NCBI GenBank assembly: GCA_016125225.1
Contig: WGME01000003.1
Coordinates: 1,105,192 to 1,169,191, forward strand
From: a bacterium
GTDB lineage: Bacteria > Planctomycetota > Planctomycetia > Planctomycetales > Planctomycetaceae
Reading direction: 5' to 3'
Length of the DNA stretch: 64,000 nucleotides
This document shows, piece after piece, positions 19,969 to 29,691 of this stretch. A model generated the notes under the pieces. That model saw nothing but the letters and a program-made list of their open reading frames with translations, was not told the origin of the DNA and made no database searches. The position numbers were made by a program, and so were the translations under genes. Position 1 is the stretch's first letter. Every line of letters begins with the position of its first letter.

Positions 19969-20053
19969 CTTAGCCGCGAGACGCCAGTCGAGCGCTGTGT
20001 TGAGCGTTTTTTGTAGATCGATAACAGCGCTCGACTGGCGTCTCGCGGCTAAG
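19969..20053. repeat. 30-bp perfect inverted repeat over the miaA stop codon
   Basis: Arms 19969-19998 and 20024-20053 are perfectly complementary over 30 bp, with a 25-nt spacer that contains GTTTTTTG. Left arm begins CTTAGCCGCGAGACGCCAGT. The TAG stop of miaA (20051-20049) lies within the right arm. The element is likely both a transcription end and a member of a dispersed intergenic family, but I saw only this copy in the window. Confidence 0.9.
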
Positions 20054-20990
20054 GGGAAGATGGCCAATGGTCAGCGATCAGAGCGGCGGTGTCAGCCGGG
20101 TTGATCGGAAGGGCCTGGCATTCGGCGAGATTACGGAACCAGGTGCATTGCCGCTTCGCAAACTGCCGTGTACGGGTTTGAATCGTGGCGATGACATCGT
20201 CTCTTGTCCCGACGCCCTGCTCGATCCAGTCGATGGTTTCTTTATAACCCAGGGCTTGTCGGGCGGTATGGCTTAAAGGCTGTGGCAATGCGAGTAACTG
20301 CCGCACCTCTTGTTCAAGTCCTGCAGCGAACATCTTTTCCACACGTTGATTGATCCGCTCATGTAGCCAGTCTCGCGGCGGATTCAGCCAGAAAACATGG
20401 GTCGGTCGCAGATCGAATGGCAACGGAGCATTCTGCTGCTGCGACGACAGCGGCTGGCCGGTTAAGTGGTGCACTTCCAAGGCCCGAATCACCCGGCGAA
20501 GGTCATTCGGTGATAATCGAGCGGCGGTGACAGAATCGACATCTCGCAACCGATCATGCAGCAGCTGCGGTCCGAACTGTTCCGCCTCATCTTCCAATTG
20601 GCGACGAAAATCCCAATCGGCGGCGGGACCATCAAACACGCCGCGTAACAGCGACCGGAGATAGAGTCCCGTGCCGCCGACGAAGAATGGAATGCGGTCG
20701 CGTTCCAGAACTTCAACGATCACTCGCTCGGCCGCTTCCAGATACTGTGCGACACTGAATTCTTCGTGCGGTTCAAGAATGTCGAAGAGATGATGCGGCA
20801 CCCGAGCCCGGTCTTCTGTGGTTGGCTTGGCCGTGCCGATATCCATGCCCCGGTACAACGTCATCGAATCGAGTCCGATAATTTCGGCGCCATGACGTTC
20901 GGCGAGCAACAGCGCGACCTCCGATTTTCCGGACGCCGTTGGCCCGACCAGGAACCAGCATTGTCGTAGAAGTTTCGGGTCAATCTGCAT
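20049..20990 (-). CDS. miaA: tRNA dimethylallyltransferase
   Basis: Transfers dimethylallyl to A37 of tRNAs reading UNN codons. 313 aa, the usual length. P-loop FLVGPTASGKSEVALLLAER, substrate block GLDSMTLYRGMDIGTAKP, PHHLFDILEPHEEFSVAQY, FVGGTGLYLRSLLRG, NDLRRVIRALEVHHLTG and the C-terminal TIQTRTRQFAKRQCTWFRN are all present. The stop codon falls in the arm of a large inverted repeat, so the 3' end of the mRNA is expected to fold tightly. Divergent from the Nramp-like transporter. Confidence 0.96.
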   Translation of the reverse strand: MQIDPKLLRQCWFLVGPTASGKSEVALLLAERHGAEIIGLDSMTLYRGMDIGTAKPTTEDRARVPHHLFDILEPHEEFSVAQYLEAAERVIVEVLERDRIPFFVGGTGLYLRSLLRGVFDGPAADWDFRRQLEDEAEQFGPQLLHDRLRDVDSVTAARLSPNDLRRVIRALEVHHLTGQPLSSQQQNAPLPFDLRPTHVFWLNPPRDWLHERINQRVEKMFAAGLEQEVRQLLALPQPLSHTARQALGYKETIDWIEQGVGTRDDVIATIQTRTRQFAKRQCTWFRNLAECQALPINPADTAALIADHWPSSP

Positions 20991-21097
20991 GGCGACGGGG
21001 CATCAATCTCGGGGCGTGCGGTTGCGAAGCGTCAGGTCGTCAGGTTATACCCACGCATTCCTACTTCCGATACGCCTCATTGGAAAGTCCGCCGGCC

Positions 21098-22747
21098 ATG
21101 CACTCTACGCCGAGCGATCATGATACCTTACCTCCGTCGCAAGATCCCGAACCGCAACATGGCGTGATTGAACCGCCGCGGACGTTGACCGGCATGCTGG
21201 CCAACCTCGGGCCGGGGCTGATTATCGCGGGGAGCATTGTCGGTTCCGGGGAACTCATCAGCACGACCAAGACCGGTGCACAGGCAGGGATCTCGCTGCT
21301 GTGGCTGATCATCATCGGCTGCATCATCAAGGTTTTTGTGCAGATCGAACTGGGCCGCTACACCATCAGCCATGGTGAAACGACGCTGTCGGCCCTTGAT
21401 CAGATTCCCGGGCCACGTCTCGGCGTCAGTTGGTTGCTGTGGTACTGGGCACTCATGATGCTCGCCTCGATGGGGCAGCTCGGCGGCATCGTCGGCGGGG
21501 TCGGACAATCGCTGGCCATTGCGGTGCCGATTACGGGGGACTATGCCGCCGCCGTGCGGGTTCCGTCCGAGAGTGATTTCCAACGCTATCTGAAATGGGA
21601 AGCTGATTTTGCTGACGGGCATGCGGCATTCGACGCCTTGCCCCCCGCTCAACAAACCCGCGTGCGGCTCGGTCAGGAAGCCTTTCGCCGGGCGATCAGC
21701 GATCTGGGAGACCAAGGCGAACATCTGTTGCAGGCGGCACGCGAGGGTCAACCGATCAAAGATCCCACCACACGCGACGATAAAATGTGGGCGATTCTCA
21801 TAGGCATTCTGACATCGTTCATGCTCTATGGCGGAAGATACAACCTGATTCAGAATGTTTCGACGGTGATGGTAGTCACCTTTACGTTCGTCACGCTCGG
21901 CAACGTCTTCGCTCTGCAATCGACACAACAGTTTGCGATCAGCGGTGACGAATTCTGGCAAGGGCTGTCGTTTTCGTTGCCGTCATCGACCGGCGGTAAG
22001 AATCCTTTGCATACCGCTTTGGCCACTTTCGGCATCATTGGGGTGGGGGCCACGGAACTCATCGCCTATCCCTACTGGTGCCTGGAGAAGGGCTACGCCA
22101 AGCACGCGGGACAGCGGAGCAGCGATGCCGGGTGGGCTCAGCGGGCTCGTGGGTGGGTGAAGGTGATGAAAGTCGATGCTTTTGCGTCGATGCTGGTCTA
22201 CACCATCGCCACCTTGGCCTTCTATTTGATGGGGGTCGCCGTGCTTTACCGGGAAGGCCGCGACCCGGTTGGCATGCGAATGGTGAGCACGTTGTCCCAG
22301 GCTTATGCCCCGGTGTTCGGCGAATATGCCCGCTGGCTGTTCCTGATTGGGGCCATCGCGGTGCTCTATTCCACTTACCTCGTGGCGAGTGCCGGACATT
22401 CCCGCACCGTGGTCGATGCCTTGAAACTGTTCGGTCTGGTCCCGAAGCACAACGAACAGGCGCATGAGCGGACCTTGAAATGGGTCTCGTTCGCCTTTCC
22501 ATTGTTGTGTCTGGTGATCTTCCTGCTGGGCCAAGACCCCGTGACGATGATTCTGCTCTCGGGCATTATGCAGGCGGTGATGCTGCCCATGCTTTCTGGC
22601 GCGGCACTTTACTTCCGTTACACACAAACAGATGTCCGCCTGCGGCCGACAATCGCCTGGGACTTGCTGCTGTTCGTCTCGTCCCTCGGCATGCTCATCG
22701 CCGGGGCCTGGGGCGCGTACAGCCAGTATCAGCAATTTTTCAAGTAG
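21098..22747 (+). CDS. divergent Nramp-family transporter
   Basis: Inner-membrane protein of 549 aa with about 11 hydrophobic segments. TM1 reads LGPGLIIAGSIVGSGELIST, which aligns with Nramp TM1 but lacks the DPGN metal motif; TM6 reads TELIAYPYWCLEKGYAKH where Nramp carries MPH. A hydrophilic insert of about 90 residues (roughly 155-245) precedes GILTSFMLYGGRYNLIQN. Such divergence is typical of Nramp-related proteins whose substrate may be Mg2+, an organic solute or something else, so Mn2+/Fe2+ transport should not be assumed. ATG 21098 is chosen since earlier codons lie over the divergent miaA start. Confidence 0.8.
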   Translation: MHSTPSDHDTLPPSQDPEPQHGVIEPPRTLTGMLANLGPGLIIAGSIVGSGELISTTKTGAQAGISLLWLIIIGCIIKVFVQIELGRYTISHGETTLSALDQIPGPRLGVSWLLWYWALMMLASMGQLGGIVGGVGQSLAIAVPITGDYAAAVRVPSESDFQRYLKWEADFADGHAAFDALPPAQQTRVRLGQEAFRRAISDLGDQGEHLLQAAREGQPIKDPTTRDDKMWAILIGILTSFMLYGGRYNLIQNVSTVMVVTFTFVTLGNVFALQSTQQFAISGDEFWQGLSFSLPSSTGGKNPLHTALATFGIIGVGATELIAYPYWCLEKGYAKHAGQRSSDAGWAQRARGWVKVMKVDAFASMLVYTIATLAFYLMGVAVLYREGRDPVGMRMVSTLSQAYAPVFGEYARWLFLIGAIAVLYSTYLVASAGHSRTVVDALKLFGLVPKHNEQAHERTLKWVSFAFPLLCLVIFLLGQDPVTMILLSGIMQAVMLPMLSGAALYFRYTQTDVRLRPTIAWDLLLFVSSLGMLIAGAWGAYSQYQQFFK

Positions 22748-22924
22748 CGTGTTGAGAGTTGCCTGAGAAGTAGATTGATAGAAACGCAGAGGGTAGGCAG
22801 ATTAAGAATTTCGTGATCTCTGTTGCACGATCGATCGTTAGGTTTTGTATGGGCGATTAGCATGATCGTGGTATCAGTCTGAAGCATCGCGTTCCAGCAG
22901 TTTGTTCTGACTGTGGCGGTTGAC

Positions 22925-23863
<939 letters not shown>

Positions 23864-23957
23864 CAGCTAAGTGGCGCCGGGAACCTTTCCACGTTCAGTC
23901 ATGAGGGAAGCGAAAGGCATCGGCTTCCGCCTTTCATAAATAGTAGAGTTCTTGAAC

Positions 23958-26900
23958 TCACTCGAACCGTACCAGGCCGAAGGTTTCCCAGGTGGGGGGC
24001 CAGCTCGCGGGGTGGTTGGCGGCGTGGTAGCCTTCTTGCGGAATGGTGCGGACGACGCTCAGGCCCCAGACGTCGTGATGGTTAGGCGCGAAGTCGGTCA
24101 GTTCGCTCCAGGGGATGGCGATTTCGACCTGCCAGCGCTCGGGTTCGCTCGTGCAGGCGACGTACCACTTGGGATTGAACGTGGCATCTTCCCAGCAGCG
24201 ATCACGGGTTTGACCCCGCTCGTCGACACTGAATTCGTACCACGTGGTGTAATCGCGATCGAGATCGAGTGCGATGCCGATCCGATCGTGATCCGTGAGA
24301 TCGGCGTCGTGGTCGCGGTCACTTGCCAGCAGAAGATCTCGTGGACTGCGACCGTCCCGCTTCACGTGGGCGGCGATGTACAGGAACTCGGGATCGTAGG
24401 CGAACATCGCAAAGCCGGAACTCGCTGCCGGTAATTCGGGATCGGGGCTAGGTGGGGCGAACGACACTTCCTGGGCCGATTGCCAGCAGGGATCGGACAG
24501 GACGCCATCAAGCACCGGCCGAATCTGGACCGACTGCGCATGGCTGAGTTGCCTGGGAGGCGTGGTGACGGCCTTGGCCAGCCAGAGTTCCTGTTCGACG
24601 AGGGCAGCCAGTGGTCCCGTCGAGTTCGTAAGCTGGAACCGACGATAGACTTCATCGGCCTGTCCCGCCGATTTTTTGTTCCGCATCAGGGCAGCGAACG
24701 GGAGTTGAATTTCCGGCTGCTGGAACAAGCGGGGCGACTGCTGCGATAACTGTTCGGCCAGAGTCACGGCCCGTTGCCGCCATTGCTCGGTGGCATTCGG
24801 AGCGGCATCGGTGGGTACCCCTCGGGAAACCATGACACGGTTCGTTGGCGACTGAGCGGGTCTGGGAACGACATCGGCAACGGTCAGCGGAGCGGCCAGA
24901 AAAGTTCCACCCGGTTGCTGGGCCTGGTCGATGCGTTGTTGAATGGCCTGGGGATCGGACGCTTGCACGCTCAGGCTCTGACCGGTACCACGCAAACGCA
25001 AATAGGCGACTTCACTGCTGGTCCAGTATTGCATCAGCCATTCCATCGCGGCGAGGGCCGCTGGATGCTGCGGGTGGCGACGGATCAGTTCCAGATAAGT
25101 CGATTCCGCGAGTTCATATTGCGATTGTTGTCGATACTGTTCGGCGAGGTTGGACATCACAACAACAGCCTGATCGACTGCCAGATCACGTAAGACATCG
25201 GGAAGTTGTGCAATCAAATTGGCGTTTTGCATGCTGTCGGCTTCTACTCGCTGAGCATAAGCCGCAAAGTTCCGCTGCGATTGCAGACGTTTCAACCCGA
25301 TCGCCTGCTGGCGTTCATCGATGGCTACAAGCGATCGTCGAGTGGGTGTGCCCGGTGCGACATCGATGCCGGCAAAAAAGCCGCCGGCATGGGGGCTGGC
25401 CGCGGAATCGTGTTCCAATCGTCGATAGGAACGTGCCGCCATTTTCGTGGTGGCTGCGAGCAGGCTGAGACCCGGTGCCGTGACGTTTTGCAGGGCGTCT
25501 CCGGCGCGGGGCAGATAATCCTCCGGAGAGACGGTGACATCGCCCCGGCTGCCCACGGGAAGTTCCTGAAAGACCCGGCGAACTTGCCAGGGCGGCAGGT
25601 TCGTGAGTTCCTGCAAAGCCAGTGACCGCGTGGAGTCGGCCGCCTGTGCGAGGGCCACTTGCGACGCCTGCAGCACATAACTCCCCAAGGCATCACCCTC
25701 GGCGATGTTCGGCAAAAAGACGACGTCGGGTTGGTAGGTTCGCAACTGACGCACCAGGCTTTCAACCAGTACTTGCGGCGCCCGTTGCTCGGTGCGTTCC
25801 TGCCAGCGTTGCATCAAACCTTGGGGCGAATTCCAGAGATCGGGGCGATCGATTGGTAGTTGCCAACCAATGCTCGCTGTATTGATCTTTGCGATATGCA
25901 CGGCAGCGGGGAGGCGATCGCGTGGATCGCTCGATGCAACTGTTGAAGTGGGAGGCTGAAACGAGGCCACCCAGATAACGCCGCGATACCCTTCCTCGTC
26001 GTTGAGTTTGACGCCACATTCCAAAGGCACACGGCTAGGCTCCGGAACGATCGAGAGCCACGCGGCACGGCGCGGTTGCCCCTGGGTTGCCGTCCATGTG
26101 CGGCCGCTGTCGGTGGTTCGCAATATCGTGCCCATTTCGCCGACAGCAACACCGACTTCTTCCGTGAGAAACCGCAGCGACAGGATCGGCAACGTCTGGC
26201 CCGTGCGTTGTGGTTCCCATGTGTGGCCTTGATCGGGGGAATGCCAGATCGTGCTGCCAGGGTGACCCGTCAACCAGACGTGTGTTCCCCGTGACTCCAC
26301 GCACGCGAAGTCCATGACATCACGTAACCCTTCAGGAAGCTCACCGGGGGGGCTTTGCCAGACGACACCGCCGGTATGCGTGGTTAGCACGAGTCCGCCA
26401 TCACCGACGAGCCAGCCTGTTTCATCAGCATTCAGAGTGACGCCACGAATCGCACGACCTGACAGTGCGGGCAAACGCGATGCCAGCAATTGATTCCCGG
26501 CGATCAGGGAAATCTGACCATCGCGACTGGCTGCCAGGCCCAATTCCGGATGCAGAATGGCTGCAGCCATCCAGTCGCCGGAGAGGGAACTGCTGAGCGG
26601 TTGCCAGGATTGTCCGCCATCCTGCGTGCGATAGACACCCGTTGCGCCGGATGTTTCAGGACGGCAGACCGCCACGGCTTCATCGGGCGAGAACCAACGC
26701 ATGTGGATGATCGCGGGGAGATCTTGATCGCTGACCGGAAACCAGCTTTCGCCGCCATCCTGAGTCGCGTAGATCACACCTGCGGCAAGTCCCGTGAACG
26801 GTTGCCAGCGTGTTCCGCCGACCCATCCCCTGCGGTCGGAGAGAAAACTGACGGTCCGCAACATCAGGGCTTCTGGGAGTGGACGCGGTTGCCAGGTTTG

Positions 26901-27128
26901 ACCACCGTCCTCACTTCGCCAGACCATCCCCTGATCGCCCACAGCGTATCCCGTACGCGAACCAATGAACTGCACGGCATGCAGGTTCGCATCGTCCTGA
27001 GCCGGTGTCGGATCAGTCGACATTACACCCACGAGTGAACTACGTTCCTGGGCAGCGGCGATTGTCGTGGTCAGGCCAACCCAGACCGCAAATAACCATC
27101 GGTAGTGCCGGGTCAGTCGAGCATCCAT
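23958..27128 (-). CDS. exported Ycf48-type propeller protein with C-terminal CBM9-like domain
   Basis: 1056 aa exported protein. Signal peptide (RWLFAVWVGLTTTIAAA), then about seven Ycf48/BNR-like blades up to near residue 380; recurrent pattern GYAVGDQGMVWRSEDGGQTW, and last blade VGVAVGEMGTILRTTDSGRT. The middle (about 390-680) contains VRQLRTYQPDVVFLP, which resembles a PIG-L deacetylase core without its histidines. A helical repeat-like stretch (LAEQYRQQSQYELAESTYLE) follows, and the C-terminus is a carbohydrate-binding family 9/DOMON-like domain (FLYIAAHVKRDGRS ... RIGIALDLDRDYTTWYEFSV). ATG 27128 has AGGAG 8 nt upstream, so the 29 residues before it are excluded. Function unknown; surface glycan binding is a guess. 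Confidence 0.82.
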   Translation of the reverse strand: MDARLTRHYRWLFAVWVGLTTTIAAAQERSSLVGVMSTDPTPAQDDANLHAVQFIGSRTGYAVGDQGMVWRSEDGGQTWQPRPLPEALMLRTVSFLSDRRGWVGGTRWQPFTGLAAGVIYATQDGGESWFPVSDQDLPAIIHMRWFSPDEAVAVCRPETSGATGVYRTQDGGQSWQPLSSSLSGDWMAAAILHPELGLAASRDGQISLIAGNQLLASRLPALSGRAIRGVTLNADETGWLVGDGGLVLTTHTGGVVWQSPPGELPEGLRDVMDFACVESRGTHVWLTGHPGSTIWHSPDQGHTWEPQRTGQTLPILSLRFLTEEVGVAVGEMGTILRTTDSGRTWTATQGQPRRAAWLSIVPEPSRVPLECGVKLNDEEGYRGVIWVASFQPPTSTVASSDPRDRLPAAVHIAKINTASIGWQLPIDRPDLWNSPQGLMQRWQERTEQRAPQVLVESLVRQLRTYQPDVVFLPNIAEGDALGSYVLQASQVALAQAADSTRSLALQELTNLPPWQVRRVFQELPVGSRGDVTVSPEDYLPRAGDALQNVTAPGLSLLAATTKMAARSYRRLEHDSAASPHAGGFFAGIDVAPGTPTRRSLVAIDERQQAIGLKRLQSQRNFAAYAQRVEADSMQNANLIAQLPDVLRDLAVDQAVVVMSNLAEQYRQQSQYELAESTYLELIRRHPQHPAALAAMEWLMQYWTSSEVAYLRLRGTGQSLSVQASDPQAIQQRIDQAQQPGGTFLAAPLTVADVVPRPAQSPTNRVMVSRGVPTDAAPNATEQWRQRAVTLAEQLSQQSPRLFQQPEIQLPFAALMRNKKSAGQADEVYRRFQLTNSTGPLAALVEQELWLAKAVTTPPRQLSHAQSVQIRPVLDGVLSDPCWQSAQEVSFAPPSPDPELPAASSGFAMFAYDPEFLYIAAHVKRDGRSPRDLLLASDRDHDADLTDHDRIGIALDLDRDYTTWYEFSVDERGQTRDRCWEDATFNPKWYVACTSEPERWQVEIAIPWSELTDFAPNHHDVWGLSVVRTIPQEGYHAANHPASWPPTWETFGLVRFE

Positions 27129-27211
27129 GCCGCAGACTCCTGTTCGGGACGAAATCAGCAGCATTGTGCCCCGGATGGCCAGTTGGGAGCTAGACCGGTT
27201 TCGGCATTTCC

Positions 27212-28273
27212 TCACAGAATCAGCATGGCATCGCCATAGCTGAAAAAGCGGAATTTCTCGGCGATCGCCAGGTCATAAGCTCGCCGGATGAGATCGTAGC
27301 CTCCCAGGGCACACACCAGCATCAGCAAGGTCGACTTTGGCAGGTGAAAGTTCGTCAGCAGGGCATCGACGGCTCGGAACTGGTAGGGAGGATAAATGAA
27401 GATCTTCGATTCACCCTCCCAATTTTGCCCAAGATGCAGGGCTTCAGCAGCCGTTTCCAGAGTCCGTAAACTCGTGGTTCCCACTGCGACCACGCGATGA
27501 CCACGGTGGCGTGTCTCCTGCCAGGTGGTGACGGTCGACTGCGGAACACTGCACCATTCCGCGTGCATTTCATGTTCGCGGATATTCGCCACATTCACGG
27601 GACGAAATGTTCCCAGGCCCACGTGCAGGGTGACCTCGGCTTGTGACAATCCGCGCTGGGCACAGGCCGCCAGAAGTTCGGGCGTAAAGTGTAACCCAGC
27701 CGTGGGGGCGGCCACGGAACCGGGTTGGCTGGCATAAACTGTTTGATAGCGCTCGCGATCCTGAAGATCTTCCTGGCCATGCCGGATGTACGGTGGCAAA
27801 GGGACCGACCCGTATCGGTCGAGCAGTTTCCAGCACGACTCATCCGAAGCGGGAGTCACCAGCCATTGGCCACCCTCGCCCCGCTCTTCCAGTTGTAAGA
27901 GCAAACGGTCCTCTGGCAAGTGAGGCGAGACAATCGTCAGCAATTCGCCGGGTTGTAGGCGCCCGCGGGTTTGACCGATGATTCGCCACTGACCCGTATT
28001 GTGAAGTCCGAGAAACAAACCCTCCCAGGCCCCGCCCGTCTGTGTCCGCTGGCCAACCAGTCGTGCTGGTACCACGCGACTATTGTTCAGCACCAGGCAG
28101 TCACCGGGAGACAGCCAACCCGGCAAATCCCTCATGGACCCCAGTTCGATCTGTTGCCGGACGCGGTTCACGATCATCAACCGCGCCCCATCTCGTTGAG
28201 TCGGTGGATGTTGTGCGATCAATTCGCCAGGAAGTTCGTAGTCATAGCTGTCGAGACTGGTGAAATCAGGCAT
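27212..28273 (-). CDS. queA: S-adenosylmethionine:tRNA ribosyltransferase-isomerase
   Basis: Converts preQ1-tRNA to epoxyqueuosine-tRNA. 353 aa from ATG 28273 (MPDFTSLDSYDYELPGELIA). Signatures: QHPPTQRDGARLMIVNR, CLVLNNSRVVPARLVGQR, PPYIRHGQEDLQDRERYQTV, SVAAPTAGLHFTPELL, VTLHVGLGTFRPV, VVAVGTTSLRTLE and ALLTNFHLPKSTLLMLVCAL. Start is upstream of the propeller gene on the same strand with an 83-nt gap. The frame stays open to 28546 into the divergent glycosyltransferase promoter region, and that extension is rejected. Confidence 0.96.
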   Translation of the reverse strand: MPDFTSLDSYDYELPGELIAQHPPTQRDGARLMIVNRVRQQIELGSMRDLPGWLSPGDCLVLNNSRVVPARLVGQRTQTGGAWEGLFLGLHNTGQWRIIGQTRGRLQPGELLTIVSPHLPEDRLLLQLEERGEGGQWLVTPASDESCWKLLDRYGSVPLPPYIRHGQEDLQDRERYQTVYASQPGSVAAPTAGLHFTPELLAACAQRGLSQAEVTLHVGLGTFRPVNVANIREHEMHAEWCSVPQSTVTTWQETRHRGHRVVAVGTTSLRTLETAAEALHLGQNWEGESKIFIYPPYQFRAVDALLTNFHLPKSTLLMLVCALGGYDLIRRAYDLAIAEKFRFFSYGDAMLIL

Positions 28274-28394
28274 AGCGGCTTTCGCAACAAAGTTCAGCCG
28301 AATCGTAGAAACCACCGGCGGCAGGCGGAAGTCTGCGAGCTCAGCCGCCGACCATACACTAACCCAACGTTTTTGCATGCTCAGGCCTGAAACG

Positions 28395-29507
28395 ATGTCG
28401 TCCCCCACTCGAATTGCCTTTGTCATCACGGAACTCGATGTGGGTGGGGCGGAACGAGCGTTAGTGCAGATCGTCACCGGATTATCGCGGACCGAGTGGG
28501 AACCTCTGGTGATATCGCTGGGGCCTTGGGGGCCGCTGGTGGCCACACTGCAGGATGCCGGAGTGCCGGTCCATTGCCTCGATGCGGTTCATCTCTGGGA
28601 TACCCCACGGGTGTTTTGGCAACTACGGCGGGAACTCCGTGCGTTCCGTCCCCAGGTACTGCAGACTTTTCTGTTCCATGCGAACATCCTTGGACGGTGG
28701 GCTGGATATTGGGCGGGTGTGCCCCACATTGTGTCGGGCTTACGCGTCGCGGAACGCCGCAGTGCTGTCTATGGCCGGCTGGATCGTTGGACAAATTCGC
28801 TGGTGGACTACAACGTCTGTGTCAGCCGGGCTGTTGCCGATTATTGTGAACAACAGAACGGCTTGGACCCCCGGAAAACGGTCGTGATTCCCAATGGTGT
28901 CGATACCACCATCTGGGCCTCCGCACTGCCTATCGATTCCAGTGCGTATGGGATTCCCGCCACGGCTCAAATCATTCTGACGGTCGCACGCCTGGAGCAT
29001 CAAAAGGGCATTGATGTGCTGATCGCGGCGGCGGCCCGGTTTCTGGCGTCTCTGCCGGATGCCCATCTCGTCATCGTGGGGGAAGGCGAGGCTCGGCAGC
29101 AGTACGAAGACCAGGCCAAAGCCTTGGAAGTCGCATCACGAATCCATTGGCTCGGACACCGTGGCGACGTTGCCAGCTGGATGCAGCGAGCCCAGTTGTT
29201 CGTCCTGCCCTCACGCTGGGAAGGCATGCCCAACGTGATCCTGGAGGCCATGGCGGCCGGTGTCACCGTCGTCGCCACGGACGTCGAAGGTGTCAGCGAA
29301 TTGCTGAACGATAGTGTGAACGGACGCATCGTTCCGTCCGAGAATCCCGTAGTGCTGGCTGAGGTCACTATCCAGTTGATGAGTCAACCTGAGTTTTCGG
29401 AAAAGTTGGCCGCCGCCGCGCAAGAGACTGTTGCCAAAGAGTTTACCATCGAGGCTATGGTGCAGCGATATGCCGCTTTGTACCGGCAACTCTGCGACTC
29501 GCACTGA
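28395..29507 (+). CDS. family 4 glycosyltransferase
   Basis: GT-B fold enzyme, 370 aa, retaining GT4 type. N-terminal FVITELDVGGAERALVQIV is typical of GT4 acceptor domains; the nucleotide-sugar half shows VVIPNGVDTTIW, ILTVARLEHQKGIDVLIAAA, LVIVGEGEARQQYEDQA, the loop DVASWMQRAQLFVLPSRWEG and the EX7E-like motif EGMPNVILEAMAAGVTVVAT. ATG 28395 is chosen because FVITELDVGG must be near the start; ATG 28377 is possible. Donor and acceptor are not readable. Isolated between queA (divergent) and mraZ. Confidence 0.9.
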   Translation: MSSPTRIAFVITELDVGGAERALVQIVTGLSRTEWEPLVISLGPWGPLVATLQDAGVPVHCLDAVHLWDTPRVFWQLRRELRAFRPQVLQTFLFHANILGRWAGYWAGVPHIVSGLRVAERRSAVYGRLDRWTNSLVDYNVCVSRAVADYCEQQNGLDPRKTVVIPNGVDTTIWASALPIDSSAYGIPATAQIILTVARLEHQKGIDVLIAAAARFLASLPDAHLVIVGEGEARQQYEDQAKALEVASRIHWLGHRGDVASWMQRAQLFVLPSRWEGMPNVILEAMAAGVTVVATDVEGVSELLNDSVNGRIVPSENPVVLAEVTIQLMSQPEFSEKLAAAAQETVAKEFTIEAMVQRYAALYRQLCDSH

Positions 29508-29624
29508 TCCCGTCGGGAATTCCCTGCCCACCAAAAATTTTTTCCAAACTCTGCAATCCGAAGAGCCTCAAGCAAATCCGCTCACGGCCCCCAGTTGTTG
29601 GTGGGGGCATTTCCAAGATGTTGC

Positions 29625-29652
29625 TTGCAGACCAGAGCCGGATTGGTACATT
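29625..29652 (+). promoter_or_regulatory. candidate promoter of mraZ
   Basis: TTGCAG (29625-29630), 16-nt spacer, extended -10 TGG+TACATT (TACATT 29647-29652). The first TGGG box of the presumed MraZ operator begins one base after this -10, which is the layout expected of an autorepressed promoter. Weak by itself. Confidence 0.35.
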
Positions 29653-29687
29653 TGGGCCGCTGTGGGGAGTTGTGGGGAAAAGTGGTG
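29653..29687 (+). promoter_or_regulatory. MraZ-type operator: four TGGN boxes at 10-nt spacing
   Basis: TGGGC (29653), TGGGG (29663), TGGGG (29673) and TGGTG (29683) repeat with exactly 10-nt period, ending 4 nt before the mraZ ATG. E. coli MraZ binds TGGGN direct repeats with 5-nt spacers in front of its own gene, the same geometry. The boxes cover the region where a ribosome binding site would lie, and no separate Shine-Dalgarno is visible. Confidence 0.75.
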
Positions 29688-29691
29688 ATTC

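Noticed and set aside
20939..21097. N-terminal extension of the Nramp-like protein
   Set aside because: It covers the start of divergent miaA and has no transporter-like sequence; ATG 21098 is the natural start.
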